Assembly (NCBI GenBank): GCA_033439765.1
Contig: JAULSN010000013.1
Location: 434,001-498,000, forward strand
Direction: 5' to 3'
From: Lasiosphaeria ovina
Lineage: Eukaryota; Ascomycota; Sordariomycetes; Sordariales; Lasiosphaeriaceae
Length of the DNA stretch: 64,000 bases
The notes beneath the pieces are model-generated. The model made no database searches. It saw only the letters and a list, made by a program, of their open reading frames with translations, and had not been told where the DNA came from. The position numbers and the translations under genes are program-made. Of the stretch, positions 23,715-32,331 are shown one piece after another. Position 1 is the stretch's first letter; each line of letters begins with the position of its first letter.

Positions 23715-24092
23715 TCAGCGGGAACTCCCACAGCGGGGGACTTGCCGTAATTTCGTTTTTCTCGCTGTTATCATTGAGCTTCGGATAATTCCCAGCAGCC
23801 CCGAGCTCCCCAGGGGCTGCCTCAACCTGGGCATCCGCGTCAGAGACGGAAATATACCTGAATCGTCTGTCTTTTCCGTCAAGGTTCGTGCATTCAAACT
23901 GTGTTGGTACGGCATGTTAATTCTCTGTCTGCATTCCAGAGAGCACCAATCAAAGGGGTGGCTTCTTCTCACATGAGGCTCGGATGGCGGTTGTGGAACT
24001 CGTCTGTTGTGCGGTCGTCGTCGAACTGGGGTATTGGATGGTTTTTGAATTGGGGTCTTGGGGTCTGATGGAGGTCCAGAGGAGTCACTCAT
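23715..24092 (-). CDS. Hypothetical small protein, weak
   Basis: An ATG-initiated frame of 125 residues. The first 40 residues are Pro/Ser/Arg-rich and plausible as protein; the rest is less so, and a possible GTGAGA donor near 23976 may mark where the true exon ends. It lies 87 bp after the small membrane ORF at 24179-24361 on the same strand. No domain recognised. Confidence 0.25.
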   Translation of the reverse strand: MSDSSGPPSDPKTPIQKPSNTPVRRRPHNRRVPQPPSEPHVRRSHPFDWCSLECRQRINMPYQHSLNARTLTEKTDDSGIFPSLTRMPRLRQPLGSSGLLGIIRSSMITARKTKLRQVPRCGSSR

Positions 24093-24178
24093 AGTAAGTA
24101 TACAGGATATGACAGGGGGGGTTGGTTTAGGGTTGTCGATCGTCTTCCGCTCTCACTGCTTTGGTGTTTACTGAAGTC

Positions 24179-24361
24179 TTAGTCCGTATCGTGTCTGTCT
24201 TCTTCAAATCTCAACAACCGACGAACGGCGTCTGGCCGGTATATGTATTCATGTTGAACCTCGTTGACGAGCTTCTGGAAGCTGAATAATGCTACACATA
24301 TAGAAACTGCCAGCAATATACCGACGACTAGTGGTCGAGTAGATGACATGACAGCTCCCAT
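24179..24361 (-). CDS. Small single-pass membrane protein, hypothetical
   Basis: An ATG-initiated frame of 60 residues with one clear hydrophobic helix (about 11-27, LVVGILLAVSICVALFSF) followed by a charged tail. No family recognised. The helix is the only support that it is translated. Confidence 0.3.
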   Translation of the reverse strand: MGAVMSSTRPLVVGILLAVSICVALFSFQKLVNEVQHEYIYRPDAVRRLLRFEEDRHDTD

Positions 24362-25183
24362 ATCACTATTCCCTCCTTGAGTGGTAGTACGAGGACAATC
24401 GACAAAGTAAACAAGGGAATATGATATATGATTGCGAATCTAATGGAATTTAGTTGGTGTCAATCTGGATGTTTCGCTGTCAAAGATGACGCAACCGAGT
24501 CCGGTAGCCATGCGGCTGTTATTGGGCTGCCAGACTACTCCGAAACGGCAAGAACACTTGTGTCTGACTACGAAACATGAATCAGGAGGTTCCGGGTACG
24601 AGTCCCGGGCGGATCGTGCAGCATCGAGTAGCCGTTGGGTGGGATCATTGTTCCATTCTTCTTACCGGGTTGCACTGCTACTATTCCGCTTCTTTGTCTT
24701 GATCAGAAACGCCCAGAGAGAACAATAGGCGGCCAATCTCTCAGTTTCAAGGGATAGAACAGATGTCAGTTTAGTTTTCTTATTGTATTCTCTCTTTGTT
24801 CCCGGTGAAACAGAAAGCACATGAGAGAAGCTGCCTGCAGCGAGTCCCTATGCTTACGCCCTATACTCGGGAGATACTTACTCTCTATGTACGGCACCTG
24901 CTTATCTAGTTACGAAATTCTATGCAGCATCCCTACCACAGTCCTACTTGTCTGTAAGGGGCTTTGGGACAAGAGTGTCAAGAGTGGTAGAGGCAAGAAG
25001 GTTAGGTGGTTATTGTGTGCAGCACTAATCTCTGGCCCGCTGCGAAGTCTCTGCGAGCCAGTTCCTCCTTATGTACGCACGGTTGAGAGCCCGTGCGTCC
25101 CTGGCGGTCCTCCCCTACCCTGTCACCACGGGTCACGTGCCCGTCACGTGACGACCTCCCCGAGTCCCTGAACGACCGTGACA
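24362..25183. other. Intergenic, no gene seen
   Basis: Short ORFs only. A T-arm-like hairpin at 24592-24608 is not part of a complete tRNA fold. The region ends at the stop of the F-box-like gene. Confidence 0.45.
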
Positions 25184-26658
25184 TTATCGATCCCCATCGC
25201 TTTTTTCAAGGGACATGTACATATCCTGGTTGCATGAAATATGCGAACTCACATCAAGCAGCGCAGCAGTAATGACGGGCGGCAACCTCCAGCCATCTTC
25301 GAAAAGCCAGATGAGCCATTTCGAATCATCTCTGTGTGCGTCCAAGAACCTGCTTCTCGCATTCGGCCTACAGTTGGGCTTTGGCTCGGGTAGACCGGGT
25401 CGGTAAAACTCGGCAATCATCATAGCAACCATCTTGACATTGAGCTGGCGCAGGCGAGGCATGCGCGCGGTTGCGCGGGCAAGGGACGTCAAAAAGGGCA
25501 CGAAGGTGGCGTCACATAGATGCGTTCGAAATTCGTGTATTGGCATTTGGCCGTTTTCCCATTCCCAGCGTGTCGAGGATACGAGTACGTTGGAGTCCTC
25601 CCTTCCGGATTCCCGTTAGGACTCTCGCCTTCAGAGCCTTCGTACGGTTCTTTATCTTCTGGATTCCCTGTACAGTACCAGCGACCGTCTGGGGTCATCG
25701 AGGCCATGCCGATCTCGATCGTCTCCAGCGACGGCCACACCGAGTCATCGGCGGCTCCGCCAAAGATCTGATCTGACAGGATGCATTCCCCTGTGAGTCT
25801 CACATGCCGCATGGTAGGCAGTTGGCAGATGCGTCGGATGGCAACGCTGAGCCGATCATGGGGCGAGTCGAGGCCAATATAGCTCTCGAGTGGGAAGTTG
25901 TGGTTGAAGGGGTAGCCGTCCTTCCAGTGAAGCTCCAAGCTGGTAAGAAGGTGCAGATTCGCAGCAATGGCACACAGCGAATCGGTCATAGACGACCTGA
26001 TGGACTGTCGCAGGTCTGGCATTCGACGGGGAGGGGACATGAAACTGGCTCCGAGATAGTCTAGGTTGGGGAGCGCCCCGGATAGCGTGGCGAGTAAGTT
26101 GGGATGATAGCATCGAAAGCAGTCCATGAGGTCGAGACCAGAAACTAGTGGCACCAAAGGAAGCCCGCCTGATGCATTGAGTATGGCGTCATCAAAGTTG
26201 ATGTACTTGATCCAATTTCCATCAACGTACGGGAGCGAGTGCGGGTACCAGGCAAGGCTGCCGTTGGGGGGATCCAGAGTCACTCCGATATCGAGATGGA
26301 ACCGGACATTGGTGTCATCATGGTCCCAGACAGAAAAGGTCTGGAACAAGGCGAGGTTGGCCTCGGTGAAGGCGACATTGTTTCTTGCGACCTCGCGTGG
26401 GCCCTGTAAACTTTCTTCCTGGGGACACGGCAGCTCGATCTCGAACTCGAGGACCTCCAACATTCTGCGGCGGCGCGTGGTTTTGAAGGCGGCATCGAAC
26501 TTGAGGCGCGAGCCGTCGCCGCTCTTCAAGTGAATCTTGGAAAATGTCCCCGTTTCAATCAGGTCCTGCCACAGCCGCGAGATGGCGGCATACGGCGCAA
26601 GGGGCGCTTCCAGATGCGAGGCTATCATGACCATCAGCTCGCCCGGAGTTCGGTCCAT
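25184..26658 (-). CDS. F-box-like protein (DUF6546-type)
   Basis: Two exons: 26658-25679 and 25601-25184. The 77-nt intron (25602-25678) has a GTACTG donor, a CTAAC branch site and a GGAAG acceptor in phase 2. It joins two frames that otherwise look frameshifted. The product is 465 residues. The N-terminus (PGELMVMIASHLEAP, then ISRLWQDLIE) resembles an F-box. The rest has spaced Leu-rich segments and an AFTEANLALFQTFSVWD stretch of the kind seen in DUF6546 proteins. It may act as a substrate adaptor of an SCF ubiquitin ligase, which is family inference only. The start codon lies 14 bp from a 62-bp dispersed repeat (26672-26733). Confidence 0.75.
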
Positions 26659-26671
26659 TGTCGCAGCAATA

Positions 26672-26733
26672 ATTCAGCTGAACAGAGCCACCGTAGGCGA
26701 GCTTGCGAGCCGGAGGTGGCGTAGAGAGGCTGT
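26672..26733 (+). repeat. 62-bp dispersed repeat, copy 1 (hairpin-forming)
   Basis: It differs from 36724-36785 at about two of 62 positions. The core GCCACC...GGTGGC can fold into an imperfect hairpin about 34 bases long. It lies directly upstream of the F-box-like gene. Confidence 0.8.
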
Positions 26734-27227
26734 ATTCTATAATACCGTGAGGGTGCCGAATGTTTTTCGAACGCTGATTGGCCAGTTTACGTCCGTGTCA
26801 AAATGGGAGGTGGGAATTGGTCAATCGGATAAACCTCGGACTCCTTAAGCCGCGGAATACCGAGCGCAGCGAGCAGCCCGCCGCAGGCGCCCCCGGAGGG
26901 CCGCCGGAGGCACCGTTCAGCGACCCCTTCCTGACTTGCCAGGTAGCTTATTTTAATGTCCAGCTATTGGGGAAAAAAGAATCTGAAGCAGTCGCAGGAT
27001 CACGGGGCGCCCGGAGTGGAAGCAATTTAAAAGAAATGTATGTCGCGACTGCTCCGAAATTCCAAGCTTAAATCCATGCATGTGCCCAAGCCTTCTAGAA
27101 TCACATACTAGGTGGTGGGGACCTGTTAGAAATTGCTACCCGAGGTAGGGTCAAAATGGGTTGTATTCAGTATTGTTGAAGGAGCAAAGTCCTGGGGACG
27201 GACCTCTCAGCTGGGGAGGCCTTTTCA
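26734..27227. other. Intergenic, GC palindromes, no gene seen
   Basis: Contains GC-rich imperfect palindromes near 26855-26925 that resemble transposon ends. No ORF with support is present. It ends at the solo LTR. Confidence 0.45.
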
Positions 27228-27413
27228 TGTCGGAAGAAGCCGCATTTGAGCCACAACTGGGCGCAGGTGGCGTATATGCTAGACCACCTACGGCCTAGGC
27301 AATGTAGGCCGCATGCCGCTCAAAGCTACGGTATCAAGGCTATGCCCACCTTTCTTTCTTCTTCCTAATACAAGCACTCTTTTGCCCTCACTTTGCTTGC
27401 CGTGAATGTGACA
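27228..27413 (+). mobile_element. Solo LTR, family 2, second copy with target duplication
   Basis: It starts TGTCGGAAGAAGC and ends GTGACA. The 5-bp repeat tttca flanks it perfectly (27223-27227 and 27414-27418). It is the same family as 9483-9659 but diverged in the middle. Confidence 0.85.
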
Positions 27414-27636
27414 TTTCACCCTGTCAAAATCAGGGTTTTCCTGGGCTAAGCCCATTTCGTTCTGGCGCTAAGGATGCCATGTGGATGCGTAAATCCAACA
27501 GGAGCTAGCAGAAATAAGGTTTAGAAGGGCCGACCCCAACGAAATCGCCCATCAACGAAATTGCCCACACCATGCCCACACCCACCCCACGGGCGCAAAT
27601 TATCCATTTCTACACAAAATAACTAGCAAAAAATAC

Positions 27637-28168
27637 TCAATCCTCTTCTTCAGCCTCTCTATATTGCTCCAGCCCACAGGCGATTATTTCCCGGGCTTCT
27701 TCGATTGTATGTGGCTCATTTGGCGCCGGGCCGGTCTATTTCGCTTGAGGGGCAATTGACTGGCTTTTTAGGCGTTGTCAATGTCCTGAATACGTGCAAA
27801 ATTTCTCATTTCCATCTTCGTATACCCTCTTACGCGTGCGAGGCTTTGAAACCTCTAATTTGGCCGTGAGATGCGTAATTTCTGCCTTCAAAGACGCGAT
27901 CTCTGTATTCTTCAGATCCAGGGACCTCCCTACCTTAGTAAACAAGGCCCTCACACGCTAGTGAGCCGGACTGAGGGCATTCCGAATACTGTCCTGGTAC
28001 TTCTTGATGTCCTGACTACCATGCGGTGTTTTGAGGAGCTTGTCGTCGTCGTTCGGGGCCGTCGTCGGCGGCGTTGAAGGCCGGGCCGGGAGGGCATCTT
28101 CGTTGACGAACGCCTCGGGGTCATCTAGTACACGGGCCGGGTTGTACGGCCAGATCCCCGTTTTCCTG
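27637..28168 (-). pseudogene. pogo-like transposase, C-terminal part
   Basis: The minus strand reads IRKTGIWPYNPARVL just after the LTR border, then a Leu/Lys-rich segment (LKAEITHLTAKLE, KRVYEDGNEKF), and a natural-looking end at TGA 27637-27639. This is the typical tail of fungal pogo/Fot transposases. It has a TAG at 27958-27960, a one-base frameshift near 27.80 kb and a further stop. The catalytic core is not in this part. Confidence 0.75.
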
Positions 28169-28169
28169 A

Positions 28170-28538
28170 TGTTACGAATCCCTGAAGAATGCACGGGAGC
28201 GGGGCACACGCTGAATTGAGTTGACCAATCAGGAGTGTCCCAGGGTCCCGTGGTCCCGGTGCTCGGGGCCTCGGGACAGTGGGACACCCTTGATTAGTTC
28301 CCTTATTCTAGATATATACGATGACCGTAGCCACGGTCTTAGATAGAGCTTGCTTGGTTCTTCAAGCAAGCAATACATTCTCTGCACTCATATACTTTGA
28401 GTGGCAATCCAGTTTGACTATATTACACGTATAATAAGAGCTTACCCTTTGTTCATTCTTCACAATTACTAACCCACCAGCCCCTTGTGCTATTGTACAT
28501 TACAAGCATTGACCCACACAGTCGAGCGGTTTGTAATA
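28170..28538 (+). repeat. LTR A (TGTTACG family, plus orientation)
   Basis: It runs from TGTTACGAATCC to GCGGTTTGTAATA. The end would be a mutated TTCGTAACA, inverted to the start. It matches LTR B almost throughout. Flanks differ (cctga and gtatt), so it is not a simple solo LTR: one side has probably been lost or it was the end of a longer element. Confidence 0.75.
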
Positions 28539-28600
28539 GTATTATCTGGATTAGGTAGACCCCCCTGAGCTACTTTAAAGCGATTTTGGCATTGCTCTAT

Positions 28601-28965
28601 TATTACAAACCGCTCGACTGTGTGGGTCAATGTGTGCAGTAGCACGTGAGGCCTAGTGGTTTGGTAGTAGTGAAGAATGAACAAAGGGCAAGCTCCTATT
28701 GCACGGGTAATACAGTCAAACTAAGTTTACCACTCAAAGTATATGAGTGCAGAGAATATGTATTGCTTACTTGAAGAACCAAGCAAGCTCTATCTAAGAC
28801 CGTGGTTACGGTCGTTGTATATATCTATCTAAGGGAACTAATCAAGGGTGTCCCACTGTCCCGAGGTCTCAAGCACCGGGACCACAGGACCCTGGGACAC
28901 TCCTAATTGGTCAACTAAAATCAGCGTGTGCCCCGCTCCCGTGCATTCGTCAGGGATTCGTAACA
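28601..28965 (-). mobile_element. LTR B, solo, with target duplication
   Basis: Inverted relative to LTR A and 62 bp away from it. It is flanked by the perfect 5-bp repeat tctat (28596-28600 and 28966-28970). A and B together form a 370-bp-arm inverted repeat that could fold into a long hairpin. Confidence 0.85.
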
Positions 28966-28970
28966 TCTAT

Positions 28971-29415
28971 AAGTAGTTATTAAGTAGTTATACTTCTAAT
29001 CCGGGATTTCGGCTTCTAGGCTAAAGTTATTAAGAAAGTGTTGTCCTTAAAGGCTAGCCCTAGTAAATATAATAACGGGCTTTAAACGGATGCCCTCTAT
29101 AGTACCGTATTCGATAACTATGACCTTATCACCGCACAGTTAACTGGATGAGGCAGGGCTGCATTATGGTCGCTGTATTCATAGAATCTAAAGCTAAGGA
29201 AAGAGAAAGGAAAGAAGGTTCTAAAGCCCGCGCAGTACGTAGGGAAGTAGGTTGGGTTGTGGGTCACGTGGTAGGGCTTGGCACGGGCCATCACAGTACA
29301 TCCCCAATTCGGTGCAACCAATTTAGGGTGCGCCGCTTTAGCCAGCTGTCTTTGGCACCTGCCGTGACAGACCTAGGTAGTTATATTAGAGCTTTATAAG
29401 TAGATTCGGCTCGTT
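28971..29415 (-). pseudogene. Decayed middle part of the pogo transposase
   Basis: Just inside LTR C the minus strand reads SLTSRIYL, a stop, then SSNITT, which resembles the stretch after the first catalytic Asp in pogo transposases. The rest is AT-rich with stops in all frames, so most of the core has been lost or mutated. Confidence 0.45.
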
Positions 29416-29420
29416 AGAGA

Positions 29421-29840
29421 TATTACAAACCGCTCGACTGTGTGGGTCAATGTCTGTGGTGTGCAGTGGCACGGTGGGGTTGGTGGTTTGGTAGATAGGA
29501 AGAATGAACAAAGGGCAAGCTCCTATTGCACGAGTAATACAGTCAAACTGGATTGCCACTCAAAGTATATGAGTGCAGAGAATGTATTGCTTGCTTGAAG
29601 AACCAAGCAAGCTCTATCTAAGACCGTGGCTACGGCCATCGTATATATCTAAGAGGTGAGGGCCAATCAGAGCTAAGCCTTGCTGCTCTCGCCGAGAGCA
29701 ACAGAGCAACACGCTCTTTGCCCCTCCGAGCAGAGCAGATGTGGGTCCCAGCCCATATGCTCCCGCTGCTTCCCTATTGGTCCTCCTCGCCGGGTCTCCT
29801 GTAGCTGCAGTTGACCCAGTGAGAACCGGAGTTCGTAACA
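29421..29840 (-). mobile_element. LTR C, solo, with a different U3 and target duplication
   Basis: Starts (minus strand) TGTTACGAAC at 29840 and ends GTTTGTAATA at 29421. It is flanked by the perfect 5-bp repeat agaga (29416-29420 and 29841-29845). From the TAGATATATACGAT box to the end it matches LTRs A and B. The first 200 bases (U3) are unrelated to theirs. Confidence 0.85.
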
Positions 29841-30387
29841 AGAGAGCTTCCAATGACCTTTCTAGCCCGGGTCTTAAGCTCCTATATACCGTGCTCGTCT
29901 ATATTGGCGACATTGGCCGGTTTAACCTTTTTTTCCTTGATCTGGGAGGCTAGGCGCTTATATAAGTCTTCGTAAGCCTCACGAGTAGAGCCTCTAACGC
30001 GAGAGCATTCTAATAAGGCCGAATTCTTCATCTTTACCGCCGGGTTGCGGCGTAGGAAGCGATCCGCATATCGCTCGCCCACGGTCTTTTTCGTGCCAGC
30101 CTCATTGAGTATAGCTTGAGCGAATCTCTGGACTTGCTAGGAAGCTTTCCTGCGCATCGGAGAGGTTTCTTTTGGTCTGTTTACTTTTTGCTCGGTTTTC
30201 TGCGCCATGGATGCGCTTGCAGAGGGTGGAAGCAGGGATTCCGAATGACTGCGCAGCTTCCTTTTGTGATACGCCCTGTTCAACTGCAAGTATTGCAGAT
30301 TGAATGAGCTGCTCGCGATGCGTCTCCATGACTGTTTTTTATTCGAATCGGCCTTGAATTGATGAATTTGTGGTGTTTTGAAGTTCA
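29841..30387 (-). pseudogene. pogo-like transposase, N-terminal part
   Basis: The minus strand encodes a psq/CENP-B-type helix-turn-helix (ILAVEQGVSQKEAAQSFGIP near 30.29-30.22 kb). A second DNA-binding segment follows (RYADRFLRRNPAVKMKNS near 30.06-30.02 kb), then VANIDEHGI near 29.9 kb, where D is the first residue expected of the DDE triad. A frameshift lies near 30.12 kb and a TAG follows DEHGI. LTR C cuts the frame a few codons later. Confidence 0.8.
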
Positions 30388-30438
30388 TGATGCGGAAATT
30401 AGATTACAGGGGCAGAGATTTCGCTGTGGGGCGATTTC

Positions 30439-32331
30439 CTTACTGGGCCACCACGTCTACGTTCAAACCCTCTCCGTGGACATGTGATTTGTGAAATGTG
30501 GTTTATTCATCATGGGGGCTATCAGGTCCAAGTTTAGGTTTCTATTCCGCGCGATCACTTTCAGTTGCTCCAACCATTCCTTGATATCGTCAAACAAGTC
30601 CCCAGAGCGGTTTAGGTAACGACTGGAAGGTGTGTGCAAGAAAGACCCTGTCGTCAATTGCAGCATTCTTGTTCTATTTGTACTCGGGCCGGCCGATTGC
30701 TTAAAGTTTGGGTGTGTGGAGCGGAGCGGCCGGCATGTATAAACCGGGCAGTCAGTTTACCAACTAGACATTATGTTACGTGATGCAAATGCGTAAAGTA
30801 GTCTTCATTCATGGGAATGTCTAAAAACAGTGGAAGCGTCCGGCCATTCTTCTCTGGCTGGTCGAGAGCGGCAAATCGCGTTTGGCCCGTCTTGTCGTGT
30901 TAAAATACTGGAAGCTGGTCTGTGTAGGCTCGCTTCGCTGGTGATTTTTTTCCACCACACCGCAATCTTTATCGCTTATCGGACCTCTTGGCGGCAACCT
31001 GGCGGGCAGACTTTGAGTCTTGGCATTGAAGAAGTGCACTTCCCATCTGCCCGGTCTGAATTCGACTTCATCCCCATTTGCAGACGGACAACACAATGTA
31101 CTTCGATCAAACTGAGTACCGTTTGCGCGGGGAGGTTTCTGGCCTAATTCCCATTTTCCGACAAATTGACCGCGCTACAGTAACCTACAATTATATGGGA
31201 CTTGACTTTCTCAGCTTCAGAAGTAACTAGACCGAGACGAGATGATTGTCGAGCTAGCCTATTCTTTCTGATCGTAGATATGCTATCAGTGGCTCGGGGC
31301 CAGAGGCTCGGAATATTCTAACCTCAAGCTCCAGCTCCTCAAGAGCGCGATGGAGATGGACATACCTGAGGCTCTGCAAAGCACATATGATATGTCACTC
31401 TTTGCAATTGGCAGCCTCAGTATGCCTGCCATACGAGCGCACTAATCATCAGTCAGTTTGAATTTCATTCCCCTATTTCTGGCATCGGCCACAGTTCGCG
31501 TATGTGGATTGTGGCTCCGTCCACGCATGCAGCCTATGCCCGCGTCCAGCAGATGACTGACTGACCACTGTAGTCTGTCCATGAGCGCGCCCACCCATCC
31601 ACCCCACCATTTGTCATGAACTTTTTTAATAGAACAAGGCTGCGAAGGTGGTCAAAACTTCTTCCCCGTGTGCTGCGAGCATCTCCGGTGGCTTTCAGCC
31701 TGAAACATGGCGCGATACTGTGCCGTTGGGTCCATATGGCAAGTGCATCTGGTGGGTGGTCAGAAAATGGCGCTCCGGGCGAGGCTCTGGGTTTCCATGG
31801 CACGCAGCCATTCCCCGCGCCGTTTTCGTGAGGACTGCCAAGCCAAGCCACCGGAACAACACACAGATCCTACTTGTCGATTTCATGCCGCACTGCCACC
31901 ACCAAGGGTTATCCAACATGACTAGCGTACTGGCGGTGTTCCCAAATTGGGGGCGTTGGCCACGGGGCTGATATGCATTCATGTGGGAAGCTGTCTTCAT
32001 ACGCACTTTACGCGGAAGAGGCTTCGTTGCCTGCTGCCACAAACCAAGAATAGACCCCCAAGCAAGAGTGGCCGGCCGGTGAAGCTGTGCCGTTGGGAGC
32101 TACGAGACGGCAGCATCTATTGGTGAGAGGTTGAAAGCCCTGCGTTGCGTTCCTTCCAGAGCCTCGTCGGAGCCAACCAACATGTAGGTCTCATAGTCCA
32201 CTTCTTAGTTGGAGGGCTTCCCGCACCGCACATAAATCTCAGAATCAGATCAGGCAATGACATCCAGGCTTGCAATCTTACACCAGCAAGAGGCAACCTG
32301 AGCCGGCCAAACCACCAACATCATCATCAAC
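30439..32331. other. Intergenic, no gene recognised
   Basis: ORFs of up to 107 codons overlap on both strands around 31.5-32.0 kb, without domains or splice support. The last 200 bases before 32332 are the probable promoter and leader of the membrane-protein gene. Confidence 0.45.

Larger units (their letters stand above)
27541..30438 (-). mobile_element. pogo-like DNA transposon, invaded by three LTRs
   Basis: Transposase pieces lie in one orientation at both ends: the N-terminus at 30387-29841 and the C-terminus at 28168-27637. The ends carry imperfect terminal inverted repeats: gaaatcgcccatcaacgaaa at 27541, and its partner near 30410-30438 read in reverse (gaaatcgccccacagcgaaa). Borders are approximate and no clean TA duplication was seen. 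Removing the LTRs at 28170, 28601 and 29421 leaves about 1.7 kb, a plausible pogo/Fot length. Confidence 0.7.

Noticed and set aside
24592..24608. tRNA-like T-arm (ccggg-tacgagt-cccgg)
   Set aside because: The loop lacks the invariant second T and no matching acceptor stem or D-arm is found upstream, so a tRNA gene cannot be supported.
28170..28538. LTR A as a simple solo LTR
   Set aside because: Flanking pentamers (cctga and gtatt) differ, unlike those of LTRs B and C.
30463..31150. Minus-strand ORFs of 67-91 codons downstream of the pogo element
   Set aside because: Short, no domains, no splice signals that link them.
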